A stretch of DNA of 64,000 nt, taken from positions 3,821,501 through 3,885,500 of the forward strand of contig NZ_CP069213.1 of the NCBI RefSeq assembly GCF_016834455.1, read 5' to 3'. How positions within the stretch are numbered: the first letter of the stretch is position 1; each line of letters starts with the position of its first letter. The position numbers were made by a program, and so were the translations under genes. The notes beneath the pieces are model-generated. The model did not search any database. It had not been told where the DNA came from and was given only the letters and a program-made list of their open reading frames with translations. Positions 35,021-42,914 of this stretch are shown here, in pieces. Origin of the DNA: Shewanella litorisediminis (GTDB taxonomy: Bacteria; Pseudomonadota; Gammaproteobacteria; Enterobacterales; Shewanellaceae).

Positions 35021-35562
35021 AAGTTATGTCCCGTAAAACCGAGCTGCTTCGCTCTAACTCTAACAGCCATAGTAGAAACTTGAAAATTATTTGCTATATC
35101 CTCAATTACATTAGATTCAGAGCTAACAAAATGGATGAAATCATCTTTTGGCATTAGAAGCTCGGCGGCGAATTCATTAGCCTGTCTTTCTATATAGTTA
35201 GATTCATTGGAACGATGAAATGCTTTATCAATAAATTCATCAGAAATAGCACCATGAAGCACGTGATGCCCTAGTTCATGAGCCATCGTAAACCTTTGTC
35301 TATTCGGATGATGTAGTGAGTTAATTGTCATTACCCACTTAGATAACTTAGGACACTTATGGAGCTTACCAGACTCTTCATCACCCATAGGTTCAAATCG
35401 TAGTGAAATGCCGAGTAGGTAAACAAGAGCTGCAATATCTAATGGGTTTACCTCTATATTATGTTTTCTAGCCAAGCTTAAAAGTTGCTCTGGGGCTTTA
35501 ATATCAGATGTGTCTACTCCGCTTAAACTAGTAGAGTTATTTTTACGCTTAATAAATGCCAT
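35017..35562 (-). CDS. ImmA/IrrE-type zinc metallopeptidase
   Basis: A 181-residue protein with a zincin active site: FTMAHELGHHVLHG, HELGH at residues 95-99, and the downstream glutamate region RQANEFAAELLMP (ExxA-type third ligand). ImmA/IrrE proteases cleave repressors to switch on mobile elements or stress genes, and are also partners in toxin-antitoxin and defence loci. No Xre-type repressor is adjacent, unlike classical pairs. It starts one base after the membrane-protein stop and overlaps the Beta-family gene by four, so the three minus-strand genes form an operon. The substrate is unknown. Confidence 0.85.
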   Translation of the reverse strand: MAFIKRKNNSTSLSGVDTSDIKAPEQLLSLARKHNIEVNPLDIAALVYLLGISLRFEPMGDEESGKLHKCPKLSKWVMTINSLHHPNRQRFTMAHELGHHVLHGAISDEFIDKAFHRSNESNYIERQANEFAAELLMPKDDFIHFVSSESNVIEDIANNFQVSTMAVRVRAKQLGFTGHNL

Positions 35563-35563
35563 C

Positions 35564-36313
35564 TTAATCCTCCCCTACTGGTGCTTCACGCTCACTTTCA
35601 ACTAATTTTAACTTATCACTTCGGACTTCCTCAACGTGCTTTTTTTCCAAAGTTGAACTATCTCTCTCTGAGTCCATTAATGCAATCTTGTGTGATATTA
35701 AATTAATCCATCTCTTTATATCTTCGCTGTCACGATTGAATCTTTTTTCTATAGCATCATGTTGTTCTGCAAGCTCTTCAAGAGTTTTACTCAAAAATAC
35801 ATAATCCGTTTGATATCCACTGTCATTTAATGCTGATTCCGCACTCTTTTCCAATGCAGTTCTAAATCTCTCACTACTGATATAAATATCAACAGTCTCC
35901 TGAGCTACTCGACTTGATTCCTTTTTTGCAGTATCGATTGCTGCAGCATTTGAAGAAGAACGAACAAGTAAAAATGCAAACGTACCAACAAATGCATTTA
36001 ACGCGATAAGAACGGATATCAACACCTGATAAAACGAACGTTCAAAGTTCCACAGATCTTGTATGCTAAGTATTTTTCTGTCCGCAGCTAACAACCCTAT
36101 TGCACGAAGCTGATCATTATCTAAACTATCCGTTTCAGTTAAAACGTGCACCGAGCTTAACTCCGAGCTATCAAGCAGCATATTTGGTGTAATTTGGTTA
36201 ATAACACCTAAAAATATGATGAAAGCAAACCCGATTGAAACCAGCCATCGAAAGGTAGATTCCATAGTTGACTTGGGCAATGACATAGAAAATTCGTTGC
36301 TATTGTTACTCAT
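35564..36313 (-). CDS. Two-TM membrane protein with C-terminal coiled coil (island gene)
   Basis: A 249-residue protein I do not recognise. Hydrophobic segments lie near residues 22-42 (LVSIGFAFIIFLGVI) and 92-114 (VLISVLIALNAFVGTFAFLLV), leaving about 45 residues between them that would be periplasmic. The rest is charged and helical (LEELAEQHDAIEKRF, VEEVRSDKLKLVESERE), suggesting a cytosolic coiled coil. It is the first gene of the minus-strand operon and is AT-rich. In defence loci two-TM proteins often serve as membrane effectors, but nothing here proves that. Confidence 0.7.
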   Translation of the reverse strand: MSNNSNEFSMSLPKSTMESTFRWLVSIGFAFIIFLGVINQITPNMLLDSSELSSVHVLTETDSLDNDQLRAIGLLAADRKILSIQDLWNFERSFYQVLISVLIALNAFVGTFAFLLVRSSSNAAAIDTAKKESSRVAQETVDIYISSERFRTALEKSAESALNDSGYQTDYVFLSKTLEELAEQHDAIEKRFNRDSEDIKRWINLISHKIALMDSERDSSTLEKKHVEEVRSDKLKLVESEREAPVGED

Positions 36314-36463
36314 TTTTCGACTCTAGTTTTCAAACCTACCCAAGTACTCTGCTGCATAGGCTAATTGATCGTTGATTTGTACACAACTCATTGAAAGAAA
36401 ATCAATGAGCAGTCAGGCCCCCCAGATTTCATGCTACGCTTTCATGCTACGCACTTATGTGAT

Positions 36464-36484
36464 AAAGGGGTCGGAGTTAATTAA
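36464..36484. repeat. REP-like motif remnant at the right island edge
   Basis: AAAGGGGTCGGAGTTAATTAA resembles, from memory, sequence motifs flanking REP-associated transposases in marine gammaproteobacteria. Just before it TTTCATGCTACGC is repeated twice in tandem (36427-36452). The stretch 36371-37922 holds no supported gene; it contains this motif, repeat copies B and C and a 7-bp tandem repeat. Confidence 0.35.
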
Positions 36485-36613
36485 ACCCAATCATCGGCGA
36501 CCTGACAGACTAAGCAATACAAGGTCACCCACAATTTTTCCCAAAAGACGTCGAAAAGTGCAGACACCCACAACTCCCTCCCCCCAACACTGCAACTAAA
36601 GGTTTCACCCATC

Positions 36614-36853
36614 CCGCTTGAAGCGGCCGCGGGGTATTGGTGTCTGTTGCGTGGCCGAGGTATGGATACCGAGGCAGCGTCAGTCGAATCAGGGATGAGC
36701 GTCTGACGCGATAGCTATAGGACACCAAATACCCAAGGAGTCGTCCGCTTCGTGGCGGGTCGCTGGGGGATTGGATAAGGGGGCCTGTCGAAACGGTCCC
36801 CTTTCCCCGGGTGTGGGTCGGCGACCCACGATTTTCGCCAAACGAAGTTTGGC
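36614..36853 (-). repeat. Hairpin-array repeat, copy B (inverted relative to A)
   Basis: In element orientation (minus strand): a 17-nt hairpin with loop TTC (36837-36853), a 17-nt hairpin GTGGGTC/GACCCAC (36813-36829), the 9-bp core hairpin (36777-36803, one mismatch), the linker, and the large stem-loop with stem 36677-36683 and 36703-36709. Its 19-nt loop is identical to copy A while the stem is changed on both sides (CGT for CTT in one arm, ACG for AAG in the other). CCGCT-TGA-AGCGG ends the copy at 36614-36626. Copies A and B therefore bracket the four-gene island in opposite orientation. Confidence 0.8.
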
Positions 36854-37272
36854 AAAACCACCAAACCACCCGCAGCTTGGCTTACCTGCCAATTCATCCC
36901 GGCAAAGCGCAGCGCCCGAATTTCGTGTTGGCTACCGCACCGGCGCTTGCAGCCTTAGAGCGTACCTGACCTGCTGGCTTGGGTTAAAAGCCGTTTGAAA
37001 AAAATCCAACTAAAACAACAGCAAGTTAGCAGCTTGGGCGGTGACAAACCCAGGGTTAGGTCAAGTTTTGTGCAGTGCCTTCTGTTTAATACTGCTTAAT
37101 GCTACTTAATGATCTGCGGGTGCCACTTGGCCTTGTGAGATGAGGGGAGAAGCTGAAGGGTGAGCGGAGCTTTTAGCTTAAAGGCGCTTGGCTGGCGCTG
37201 TCCCTGCGTTGCTGGCCGTACCTGTGAAGGCGTGGCTTAGCGGTTCTTCCCTGATCCACATTGTTGTACTGC

Positions 37273-37339
37273 TTACCGTTTACCGTTTACCGTTTACCGT
37301 TTACCGTTTACCGTTTACCGTTTACCGTTTACCGTTTAC
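37273..37339 (+). repeat. 7-bp tandem repeat (TTACCGT), about 9.5 copies
   Basis: An uninterrupted run of TTACCGT units. A 7-bp period shifts frame with each unit, but no gene spans it. Perfect identity of the units suggests recent expansion by slippage, so copy number probably varies between strains. Confidence 0.95.
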
Positions 37340-37525
37340 ATCGTGCTTAATTAACACCTGCAATTCATCATCTTAGGGTTAACAAAGCCTTGTCAGTAAC
37401 AAGTTTAACGAGCGTACCGTAAACAAATCTCTTGGGCAATAAGCACATATCTGAATACGGGCAGCAAGAGGCATTGCACCCAAGTTGAAGATGGCGCTGA
37501 AAGCATTCCCCATCAGTGCCGCTGA

Positions 37526-37807
37526 GGGTATTGCGATTGGGCGCGTAGCCGAGACAGGGACGTCGAGGCTGGTTCGGTCAAGCAAGGATGCGAGTCCGAA
37601 TCAGTAGCAAGACCAATCACATAAACCCGAAGGGCTTTCGGCACCGTCTGGGGTCGCAGGGGGATTGGACAAGGGGGCCAGTCGAAACGGCCCCCTTTCC
37701 CCGGGTGTGGGTAGGAGACCCACGACCTTCGGCTGCGGCACGCAGCCAATCCCGCCAGGGATATAAGGCTTCCGTCGCTTGCAACGCGACAAAACCCGCA
37801 GGGTTTT
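37526..37807 (-). repeat. Hairpin-array repeat, copy C
   Basis: In element orientation: 17-nt hairpins at 37791-37807 (AAAACCC/GGGTTTT), 37774-37790 (one mismatch) and 37731-37747 (GGCTGCG/CGCAGCC), each with loop TGC; a smaller one at 37749-37762; then 37707-37723, the 9-bp core hairpin 37671-37697 and the large stem-loop (stem 37571-37577 and 37596-37602, one wobble). It is a direct repeat of copy B and inverted to copy A, with less similarity outside the core. Its array end stops in an A-run, 115 bp before the DUF3300 gene. Confidence 0.78.
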
Positions 37808-37922
37808 AAAAAAAAAGTACATTCTGCGCCCAGAATACACTCTTCAGCCTTCGTTCATCTTCGGCCCTGTAGCCTGTAATCAAACTGGCATCATGCCCGT
37901 GTGAAACAATCAAGGAGGCCCT

Positions 37923-39362
37923 ATGAACAGGTCTATCAGAATACAACTTGTGTCGGCCCTGATGTGTTTGCCCCTGTTTTCCGGCTGCACCTCGGTGGCC
38001 CAGGCCGAGCCGAGTGAATACAGCAGCAGTATCCGCGCCGAGCGCTTCAGCGAAGCTGAGCTGGCACGGCTGCTGGCACCCATTGCCCTGTACCCCGATA
38101 CCCTGCTGACCCATATCCTGATTGCCTCCAGCTATCCGCTGGAAGTGGTGGAAGCAAGCCGCTGGCGCGAGAAAAATCGCAAGCTCAGCGACAAAAAGCT
38201 CATGGATAAGGCCGAGAAGCAGGGCTGGGACCCCAGCGTGACCGCGCTGATTGCCTTCCCCAATGTGCTGGAGCGCATGAGCGATGACCTGAACTGGACA
38301 CGGGATCTGGGGGATGCCTTCCTTGCCGATGAAGAAGCGGTGCTGGACAGCATACAGATGCTGCGCCGCCAGGCAGACCGCGCCGGTAATCTGGATGGCG
38401 GCGAGAATCTGGTGGTGAAACGCCAGCCCACGCAAATCATTATCGAGTCGCCCAGCCCCGAAATCATCTATGTGCCCTACTACGACCCACGGGTGGTGTA
38501 TGGTCACTGGCGCTGGAACCGCTACCCACCCGTGTACTGGGCGCCCTTCCCCGGCTACGTACACTACCATCGTCACTTTGGCTGGCATTCGGGCATCAGC
38601 ATCTCCTTTAACTTTTACTTCTCGAATTTCCACTGGTACGACAGGCACGTGATAGTGCATCACCATCATCACTATCGCCGCCCACCGGAACCAAGGTACG
38701 CCATCAGCCAGGGTGCCAAGCGCTGGCGCCATGACCCGGGTCATCGCCACGGTGTGGCCTACCGCAGCGCCGATGTCCGCCAGCGCTTTAATGTGAGCAC
38801 CCCCAGCCGGATTGAGCGCGACCACAGACGCCATGACGAGTACAGCCGTGTTGTGTCGCAGCAGCACAATCCCCAGGTAAGGCAACGGGAGCTCAGCCAC
38901 AGCCGCGAGCAGGACTTCAAGGCCCGCATGAACAGCAGCGAGCGCCGCTTTGAAAACGCTGGCCATAGCGCCCGCGAGCGGGACGTGGGCCATAACGCCC
39001 GCGACCGGGAAATGGGACATCAATCCCGTGAGCGTGAGTTACGCCAGCAGCTGAACAGCCGTGAGCGTGCAGACAGCCGTGAGCGAAATGACAACCGTGA
39101 GCGCAGCCAGCCGCAGCAGCGCGGATTCGAGCAGCGTGAACAGCAGCGCGAGCGCCAGCAGTTCCAGGAGCGTCAGCGCGAGGTGCAGCCACAGCCTGCC
39201 CAGCCAAGGGAGCAACAGGTGCAGCGTGAACGCCAGCGCGAGGCACAGCAGGAAGCCCGCCAGCAGCGCCAGCAGCCCCGTGAGCATCAGCAGCCCCAGC
39301 GGGAACGCCCTCAGCCACAGCGTGAGCGCCACAATGACCATCCCCGCGAGCGCAACCTGTAA
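37923..39362 (+). CDS. DUF3300 lipoprotein with a long Arg/Gln/Glu-rich tail
   Basis: A 479-residue exported protein. The signal MNRSIRIQLVSALMCLPLFSGC suggests a lipoprotein. Residues 40-210 form the DUF3300 domain (LLAPIALYPDTLLTHILIASSYPLEVVEA, broken here as ALYPDTLLTHILIA; IIYVPYYDPRVVYG). A His-rich patch (HHHHHY) follows near residue 248, and from about 310 the protein is low-complexity with many RERE, QQRE and QPQ repeats. Function is unknown; the His-rich segment could bind metals. AAGGAGG lies five bases upstream of the ATG. Frames on the opposite strand are shadows of the repeats. Confidence 0.87.
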   Translation: MNRSIRIQLVSALMCLPLFSGCTSVAQAEPSEYSSSIRAERFSEAELARLLAPIALYPDTLLTHILIASSYPLEVVEASRWREKNRKLSDKKLMDKAEKQGWDPSVTALIAFPNVLERMSDDLNWTRDLGDAFLADEEAVLDSIQMLRRQADRAGNLDGGENLVVKRQPTQIIIESPSPEIIYVPYYDPRVVYGHWRWNRYPPVYWAPFPGYVHYHRHFGWHSGISISFNFYFSNFHWYDRHVIVHHHHHYRRPPEPRYAISQGAKRWRHDPGHRHGVAYRSADVRQRFNVSTPSRIERDHRRHDEYSRVVSQQHNPQVRQRELSHSREQDFKARMNSSERRFENAGHSARERDVGHNARDREMGHQSRERELRQQLNSRERADSRERNDNRERSQPQQRGFEQREQQRERQQFQERQREVQPQPAQPREQQVQRERQREAQQEARQQRQQPREHQQPQRERPQPQRERHNDHPRERNL

Positions 39363-39450
39363 CCGCGTTTAAGGGCTGTGCTGACATTGCCCACTGGCAT
39401 CCATTGCCCACAGGCAGCGATTGCCAGAGCGCTGAAAATATGCCAAAAAC

Positions 39451-39476
39451 AAAGACCGGCCCTGCCGGTCTTTTTT
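39451..39476 (+). terminator. Intrinsic terminator after DUF3300 gene
   Basis: AAAGACCGGC (39451-39460) pairs with GCCGGTCTTT (39464-39473) around CCT and is followed by more T residues. Confidence 0.9.
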
Positions 39477-39495
39477 ATTGCCTGGGTTTTACTGA

Positions 39496-39585
39496 GACCC
39501 GCTTTAATTGGACTCGCTCTGGGTAGACTCGCATTAATGAGACCCGCACTCATTGAACCCGCACTCATTAAACCCGCATTGGGCA
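39496..39585. repeat. 15-bp tandem repeat, six degenerate units
   Basis: Six consecutive 15-base units starting GACCCGC, GACTCGC, GACTCGC, GACCCGC, AACCCGC and AACCCGC lie between two terminators. Read on either strand the period gives five-residue repeats (RPALI-like on plus, SAGLI-like on minus), reminiscent of pentapeptide-repeat coding sequence. The 394 bp between DUF3300 and the subtilase hold no other supported gene. Confidence 0.8.
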
Positions 39586-39711
39586 CCACCTTTTTCCCGC
39601 CCACAGGAATGGGCATAGCCAAGTCAGGGAGCCCATTTTCATGTCCGCCCAAATCAGTGCAGCCGAAGCCGCGCAAACCGAGCACTTTCTAATCGCGATT
39701 AAAGGCGAATA

Positions 39712-39738
39712 AAAAAGCCGGTCAGTGACCGGCTTTTT
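39712..39738. terminator. Terminator after the subtilase gene (bidirectional)
   Basis: AAAAAGCCGGTCA (39712-39724) and TGACCGGCTTTTT (39726-39738) make a long perfect palindrome 19 bp past the minus-strand protease stop. Confidence 0.88.
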
Positions 39739-39756
39739 CATATCCAAGGCTAAGGC

Positions 39757-41301
39757 TTACTTACAGTTACGGCCCTTACAGGTGTTTCCACCACCGCCGT
39801 TGCCGCCACCATTGCCATCACAGCCATAGGTGGTCAGGTAATCCACGGCGTCTTTGGCTTTCACCAGACCATAACCGTAGGCATCATCACGACCGGCTAC
39901 ACCCAGGTCTTCTGCAGTGGCGCGCAGCGCCGCACGGATTTGGGTGTTGGTACAGTTGGGGAAGTGGCTCCACACCAGCGCAGCCACACCGGCTACGTGT
40001 GGGGTGGCCATGGAGGTACCGTCGAAGTAGGCATAGTTACCGGCGCCGATGCTGACGTTGGCGTTGCTGCCAACCTGGGCCAGCATGGCCGCACCGTCTA
40101 CATCGCTCACGCCCACAGATGGGATAGAGGTGACCACGCCGCCCATGGTGCCGTTCAAAGGACCGGCCACGTTGTTGTAGATGATGGCCGCGACACCGCC
40201 GCCATTTTCACAAGCCTGCACCTTCTCGGCGAAGGAGATCACGCCGCGCTGGATAAGACACACCTGACCATTGGCGTTACAGGCAGACTCACCTGTGCCA
40301 CAGTCGGCCAGCATGCCAGAGGCATTGCCGGTGGGTGAACCTTCCATGCCGATGGCCTCATAACCGGTACCTGCCACAGTGGTGCTGGCCACCAGTGCCG
40401 TGCCGGTTGGCACAGACGAGAGTACGCCTACGCCGGGACCAGAGAGTTCAACCTGGCTGGTCTTTTGGGAGAAGTCGGCAACCACCTTGTTGCTGTCGAT
40501 GGCAGCAACAGATACCACAGAGTTGTATGAGGCTGGGTAAGAGTGACGGGTGTTGCCATCGTTACCGGCGGCGGCGATGGACAGCACGCCACGGCTTTCA
40601 GCGGCGGCAAAGGCCGAGTCTTCGGTGCGGCTTGAGCGGCTGCCACCCAGGCTCATGTTGATTACCTTGGCACCGGCCTGTTCACACTTGTTCAGCGCCG
40701 AAACCAGAGAAGACGAGTAGCCCCAGCCATCGGCATTGAATACCTTGATGATGTGCAGGTTCAGGTTGCCATTGGGGTTAACACCCACCACGCCAGTGTT
40801 GTTGTTCAGGGCGGCAATGGTGCCGGCCACGTGGGTACCGTGGCTGTTTTCGTCGGTGTACCAGTTGCCGGTACCGGCATCGTTGGTGCCTGTTACCTGG
40901 TTACCGGCCAGATCTTCGTGGGCCAGTTCATAACCAGAGTCGATGATACATACAGTCGTGTTGGAGGTGGCGGCGTCGCTCAGCAGATCGGCCTGCACCA
41001 TGGGGATGCCGTAAGGTACAACCTGACCCAGAGGATAGCGCTTGGCATCCACTTCAACGTATTCCACGTTGGGGTTGTTTTCGAGCCCTTTCAGCGCCTT
41101 GGCTGGCAGGGTAAAGGCGGCGGCATTGTGGCTGCTCAGATCCAGTGCCATCTTGCCACCCTGAGACTTCAGCTGAGCCATCACGCTTGGGCCCTTGCCT
41201 TCTTTGAACTTAACGATATAGCGTTCCTGATCGGCAGCATAAGCGCCAGAACAGAGCGCCAGAGTGACAGCCGCGGCCAGTGGTTTGTAAATGGATTGCA
41301 T
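39757..41301 (-). CDS. Secreted subtilisin-like S8 serine protease with PA domain
   Basis: A 514-residue secreted protease. A signal peptide ends near AYAAD; an I9-type propeptide follows (RYIVKFKEGKGPSV). The catalytic triad is visible: D121 in VCIIDSGYE, H154 in NSHGTHVAGT and serine in DGTSMATPHVAG near residue 430. A protease-associated insert (CLIQRGVISFAEKVQACENGG) lies before the serine. The C-terminus is a Gly/Asn-rich linker ending CKGRNCK, with two cysteines that could form a disulfide. It is monocistronic and ends at a strong terminator. It probably degrades external protein for nutrition. Confidence 0.93.
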   Translation of the reverse strand: MQSIYKPLAAAVTLALCSGAYAADQERYIVKFKEGKGPSVMAQLKSQGGKMALDLSSHNAAAFTLPAKALKGLENNPNVEYVEVDAKRYPLGQVVPYGIPMVQADLLSDAATSNTTVCIIDSGYELAHEDLAGNQVTGTNDAGTGNWYTDENSHGTHVAGTIAALNNNTGVVGVNPNGNLNLHIIKVFNADGWGYSSSLVSALNKCEQAGAKVINMSLGGSRSSRTEDSAFAAAESRGVLSIAAAGNDGNTRHSYPASYNSVVSVAAIDSNKVVADFSQKTSQVELSGPGVGVLSSVPTGTALVASTTVAGTGYEAIGMEGSPTGNASGMLADCGTGESACNANGQVCLIQRGVISFAEKVQACENGGGVAAIIYNNVAGPLNGTMGGVVTSIPSVGVSDVDGAAMLAQVGSNANVSIGAGNYAYFDGTSMATPHVAGVAALVWSHFPNCTNTQIRAALRATAEDLGVAGRDDAYGYGLVKAKDAVDYLTTYGCDGNGGGNGGGGNTCKGRNCK

Positions 41302-41483
41302 TGCTTACTCCTGTGCATATTCAAAGCGGTCATCTGATGGAACAGTCGAACGCCATACAGACCTTGTTATTATTTTTGATTACATTTGTAACACTTTTGT
41401 ATCACAAATGCCTGTTATACGCACAATCCATGGCAAACACAAGCCGTTGCCGACAAAGATATCGTTAAAGCGCTTACATCAGG

Positions 41484-42842
41484 TTAAACCTCTGCCAGCT
41501 GCCTGAAGTCCCCCTGGGAGGCGGCATCGGTCAGGCTGAATACATGGGGATGAATATGCCGTGTCAGGTGCACATCCAGCATCAGGGTTTGGTCGGCCCT
41601 GAGGTAATCGGCAAGCCTGCCGGCACAGCGAAACTCCACCGGACGGTAGTGGGCCAAACCGCTGCCAGGCCGGGGGAGAATGCGAAATCCCCAGCAGCCT
41701 TCGGCGGTTTTGAGCATGCGGTCGTGGTTAAGGTACAGAGTCAGGGCGTTGCCGATACGCTGATTCTTTTGCCGGTCCTGAAAAAAGCCCTTTGGCAGCT
41801 TGCCCGGATCGTAGTCAGGCCCCGCCAGCAACAAAAAGTCGAAGTCCCGTATGGGTTCACCCTCTTTGTCCCACACTCGCACCACCAGCTGGGTAAAGCG
41901 CGGGCCAGACTTGTGGCTGCTGTCAGCCATTTCCTGACAGAGGGCGGCAAAGCCTTCGGCAGAGCTGACCTGTAAACACTGCAGGATGCGGCTGACCACC
42001 GGCCTGGGCTTGGCCGCGCGGGCACTGACCGAGGTCATGATCCCCAGCTTGCTGCCGCTGTGGCTGGCCCTAGGCAGCACCTCAAAACCACAAACCGGCG
42101 CTTTTTTGTCTGCCGTTGGCAGCAGCTCTGCCCTGCCGTTATCGTCCAGGGTTTGGGTTTCAGTGAGTTCGAGCCAGCGATAATTGAGATTGGCCCCGGC
42201 GAGGCGCACTACGCCATCGCTGCCGGGCTCGGCGGTGTAGCTGTTGAGGAAGTCATAGAGATTGCTGTCTATGGTCTCGCCACTGATAACAAAGGGATAC
42301 AGGCCATCGGCCGCCGGTTTTTGCGAGAGCCAGTAGTGGCTCAGCTGATGTTGCCCCAGACTGCCAAGCTCCAGCCAGTCGAGGATTTGTTGCCCCGGCT
42401 CTACGCCATCAAACCAGGATTTAAGCCGCCCCAGGCGGGATTTGCCCAGCTGCGCCAGCGCCGAGCCGTGATTGGCGGGGGCAAGCATAATCAGATGGGT
42501 GAGCGGGCATTGCTTCAGTCCCTTTGGCCCCTGCGCACCCTGCGAGCCCTGAGCCCCCTCAGAATAGTAGCGGGCGAGCCAGGTTCTGATAACCGGCGCC
42601 CCGGTGGAATGGGTCACTACGGCAAACTGGCTGTCTTGCAGCCGCTCCTGCCGCGCTCGCTCGAAGGCGTCGGCCACATCCGCAAGGCGTACCTCGTCAT
42701 TGAAGCTGATATAACGGCCCAGAAAGATGTGCTCAATATCCAGCGCCAGCGACTCGGGGGCAAAGCGGGCCAGTGCCCCGGGCAAGCCGCCATACACCCG
42801 GGTGTCAGTGACGCTCCAGCCATGTACCATCACCAGTTTCAC
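41484..42842 (-). CDS. Lipase-like alpha/beta hydrolase with collagen-like insert
   Basis: A 452-residue protein without a signal peptide. The N-terminus KLVMVHGWSV is the oxyanion region of alpha/beta hydrolases, and S79 in VVTHSTGAP is the nucleophile elbow. A short Gly-X-Y stretch (GAQGSQGAQGPKG) interrupts the fold near residues 93-105. The C-terminal third (VVRVWDKEGEPIRDFDFLLL) resembles no domain I can name. GTG 42842 is chosen because GGAGG lies eight bases upstream and the family motif starts right there; an upstream GTG at 42893 lacks a ribosome site. The substrate is unknown; a phospholipase or esterase role is likely. Confidence 0.75.
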   Translation of the reverse strand: MKLVMVHGWSVTDTRVYGGLPGALARFAPESLALDIEHIFLGRYISFNDEVRLADVADAFERARQERLQDSQFAVVTHSTGAPVIRTWLARYYSEGAQGSQGAQGPKGLKQCPLTHLIMLAPANHGSALAQLGKSRLGRLKSWFDGVEPGQQILDWLELGSLGQHQLSHYWLSQKPAADGLYPFVISGETIDSNLYDFLNSYTAEPGSDGVVRLAGANLNYRWLELTETQTLDDNGRAELLPTADKKAPVCGFEVLPRASHSGSKLGIMTSVSARAAKPRPVVSRILQCLQVSSAEGFAALCQEMADSSHKSGPRFTQLVVRVWDKEGEPIRDFDFLLLAGPDYDPGKLPKGFFQDRQKNQRIGNALTLYLNHDRMLKTAEGCWGFRILPRPGSGLAHYRPVEFRCAGRLADYLRADQTLMLDVHLTRHIHPHVFSLTDAASQGDFRQLAEV

Positions 42843-42914
42843 TCCGGCATCCTCCCTGAAAAAGCCCATCAATTGAATGCCATACAAGAGCACAAACCGC
42901 AGAAGCTGACAAGA

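Noticed and set aside
32721..36853. Reading copies A and B as terminal inverted repeats of one transposon
   Set aside because: They are long structured elements of about 240-320 bp with a third copy outside the island, and no transposase or integrase lies between them. They may mark or mobilise the island but do not look like ordinary IS ends.
37273..37339. Possible CRISPR array
   Set aside because: The units are 7 bp and contiguous with no spacers, and no cas genes are present. It is a simple tandem repeat.
32721..37807. Reading the hairpin arrays as tRNA or rRNA remnants
   Set aside because: I could not fit a cloverleaf or any rRNA segment to the copies; conserved loops do not match T- or anticodon-loop consensus. 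An automated Rfam scan would decide.
37806..39023. 405-codon open frame antisense to the DUF3300 gene
   Set aside because: It mirrors the DUF3300 coding sequence and has no recognisable domain; the plus-strand gene has a strong ribosome site and signal peptide.
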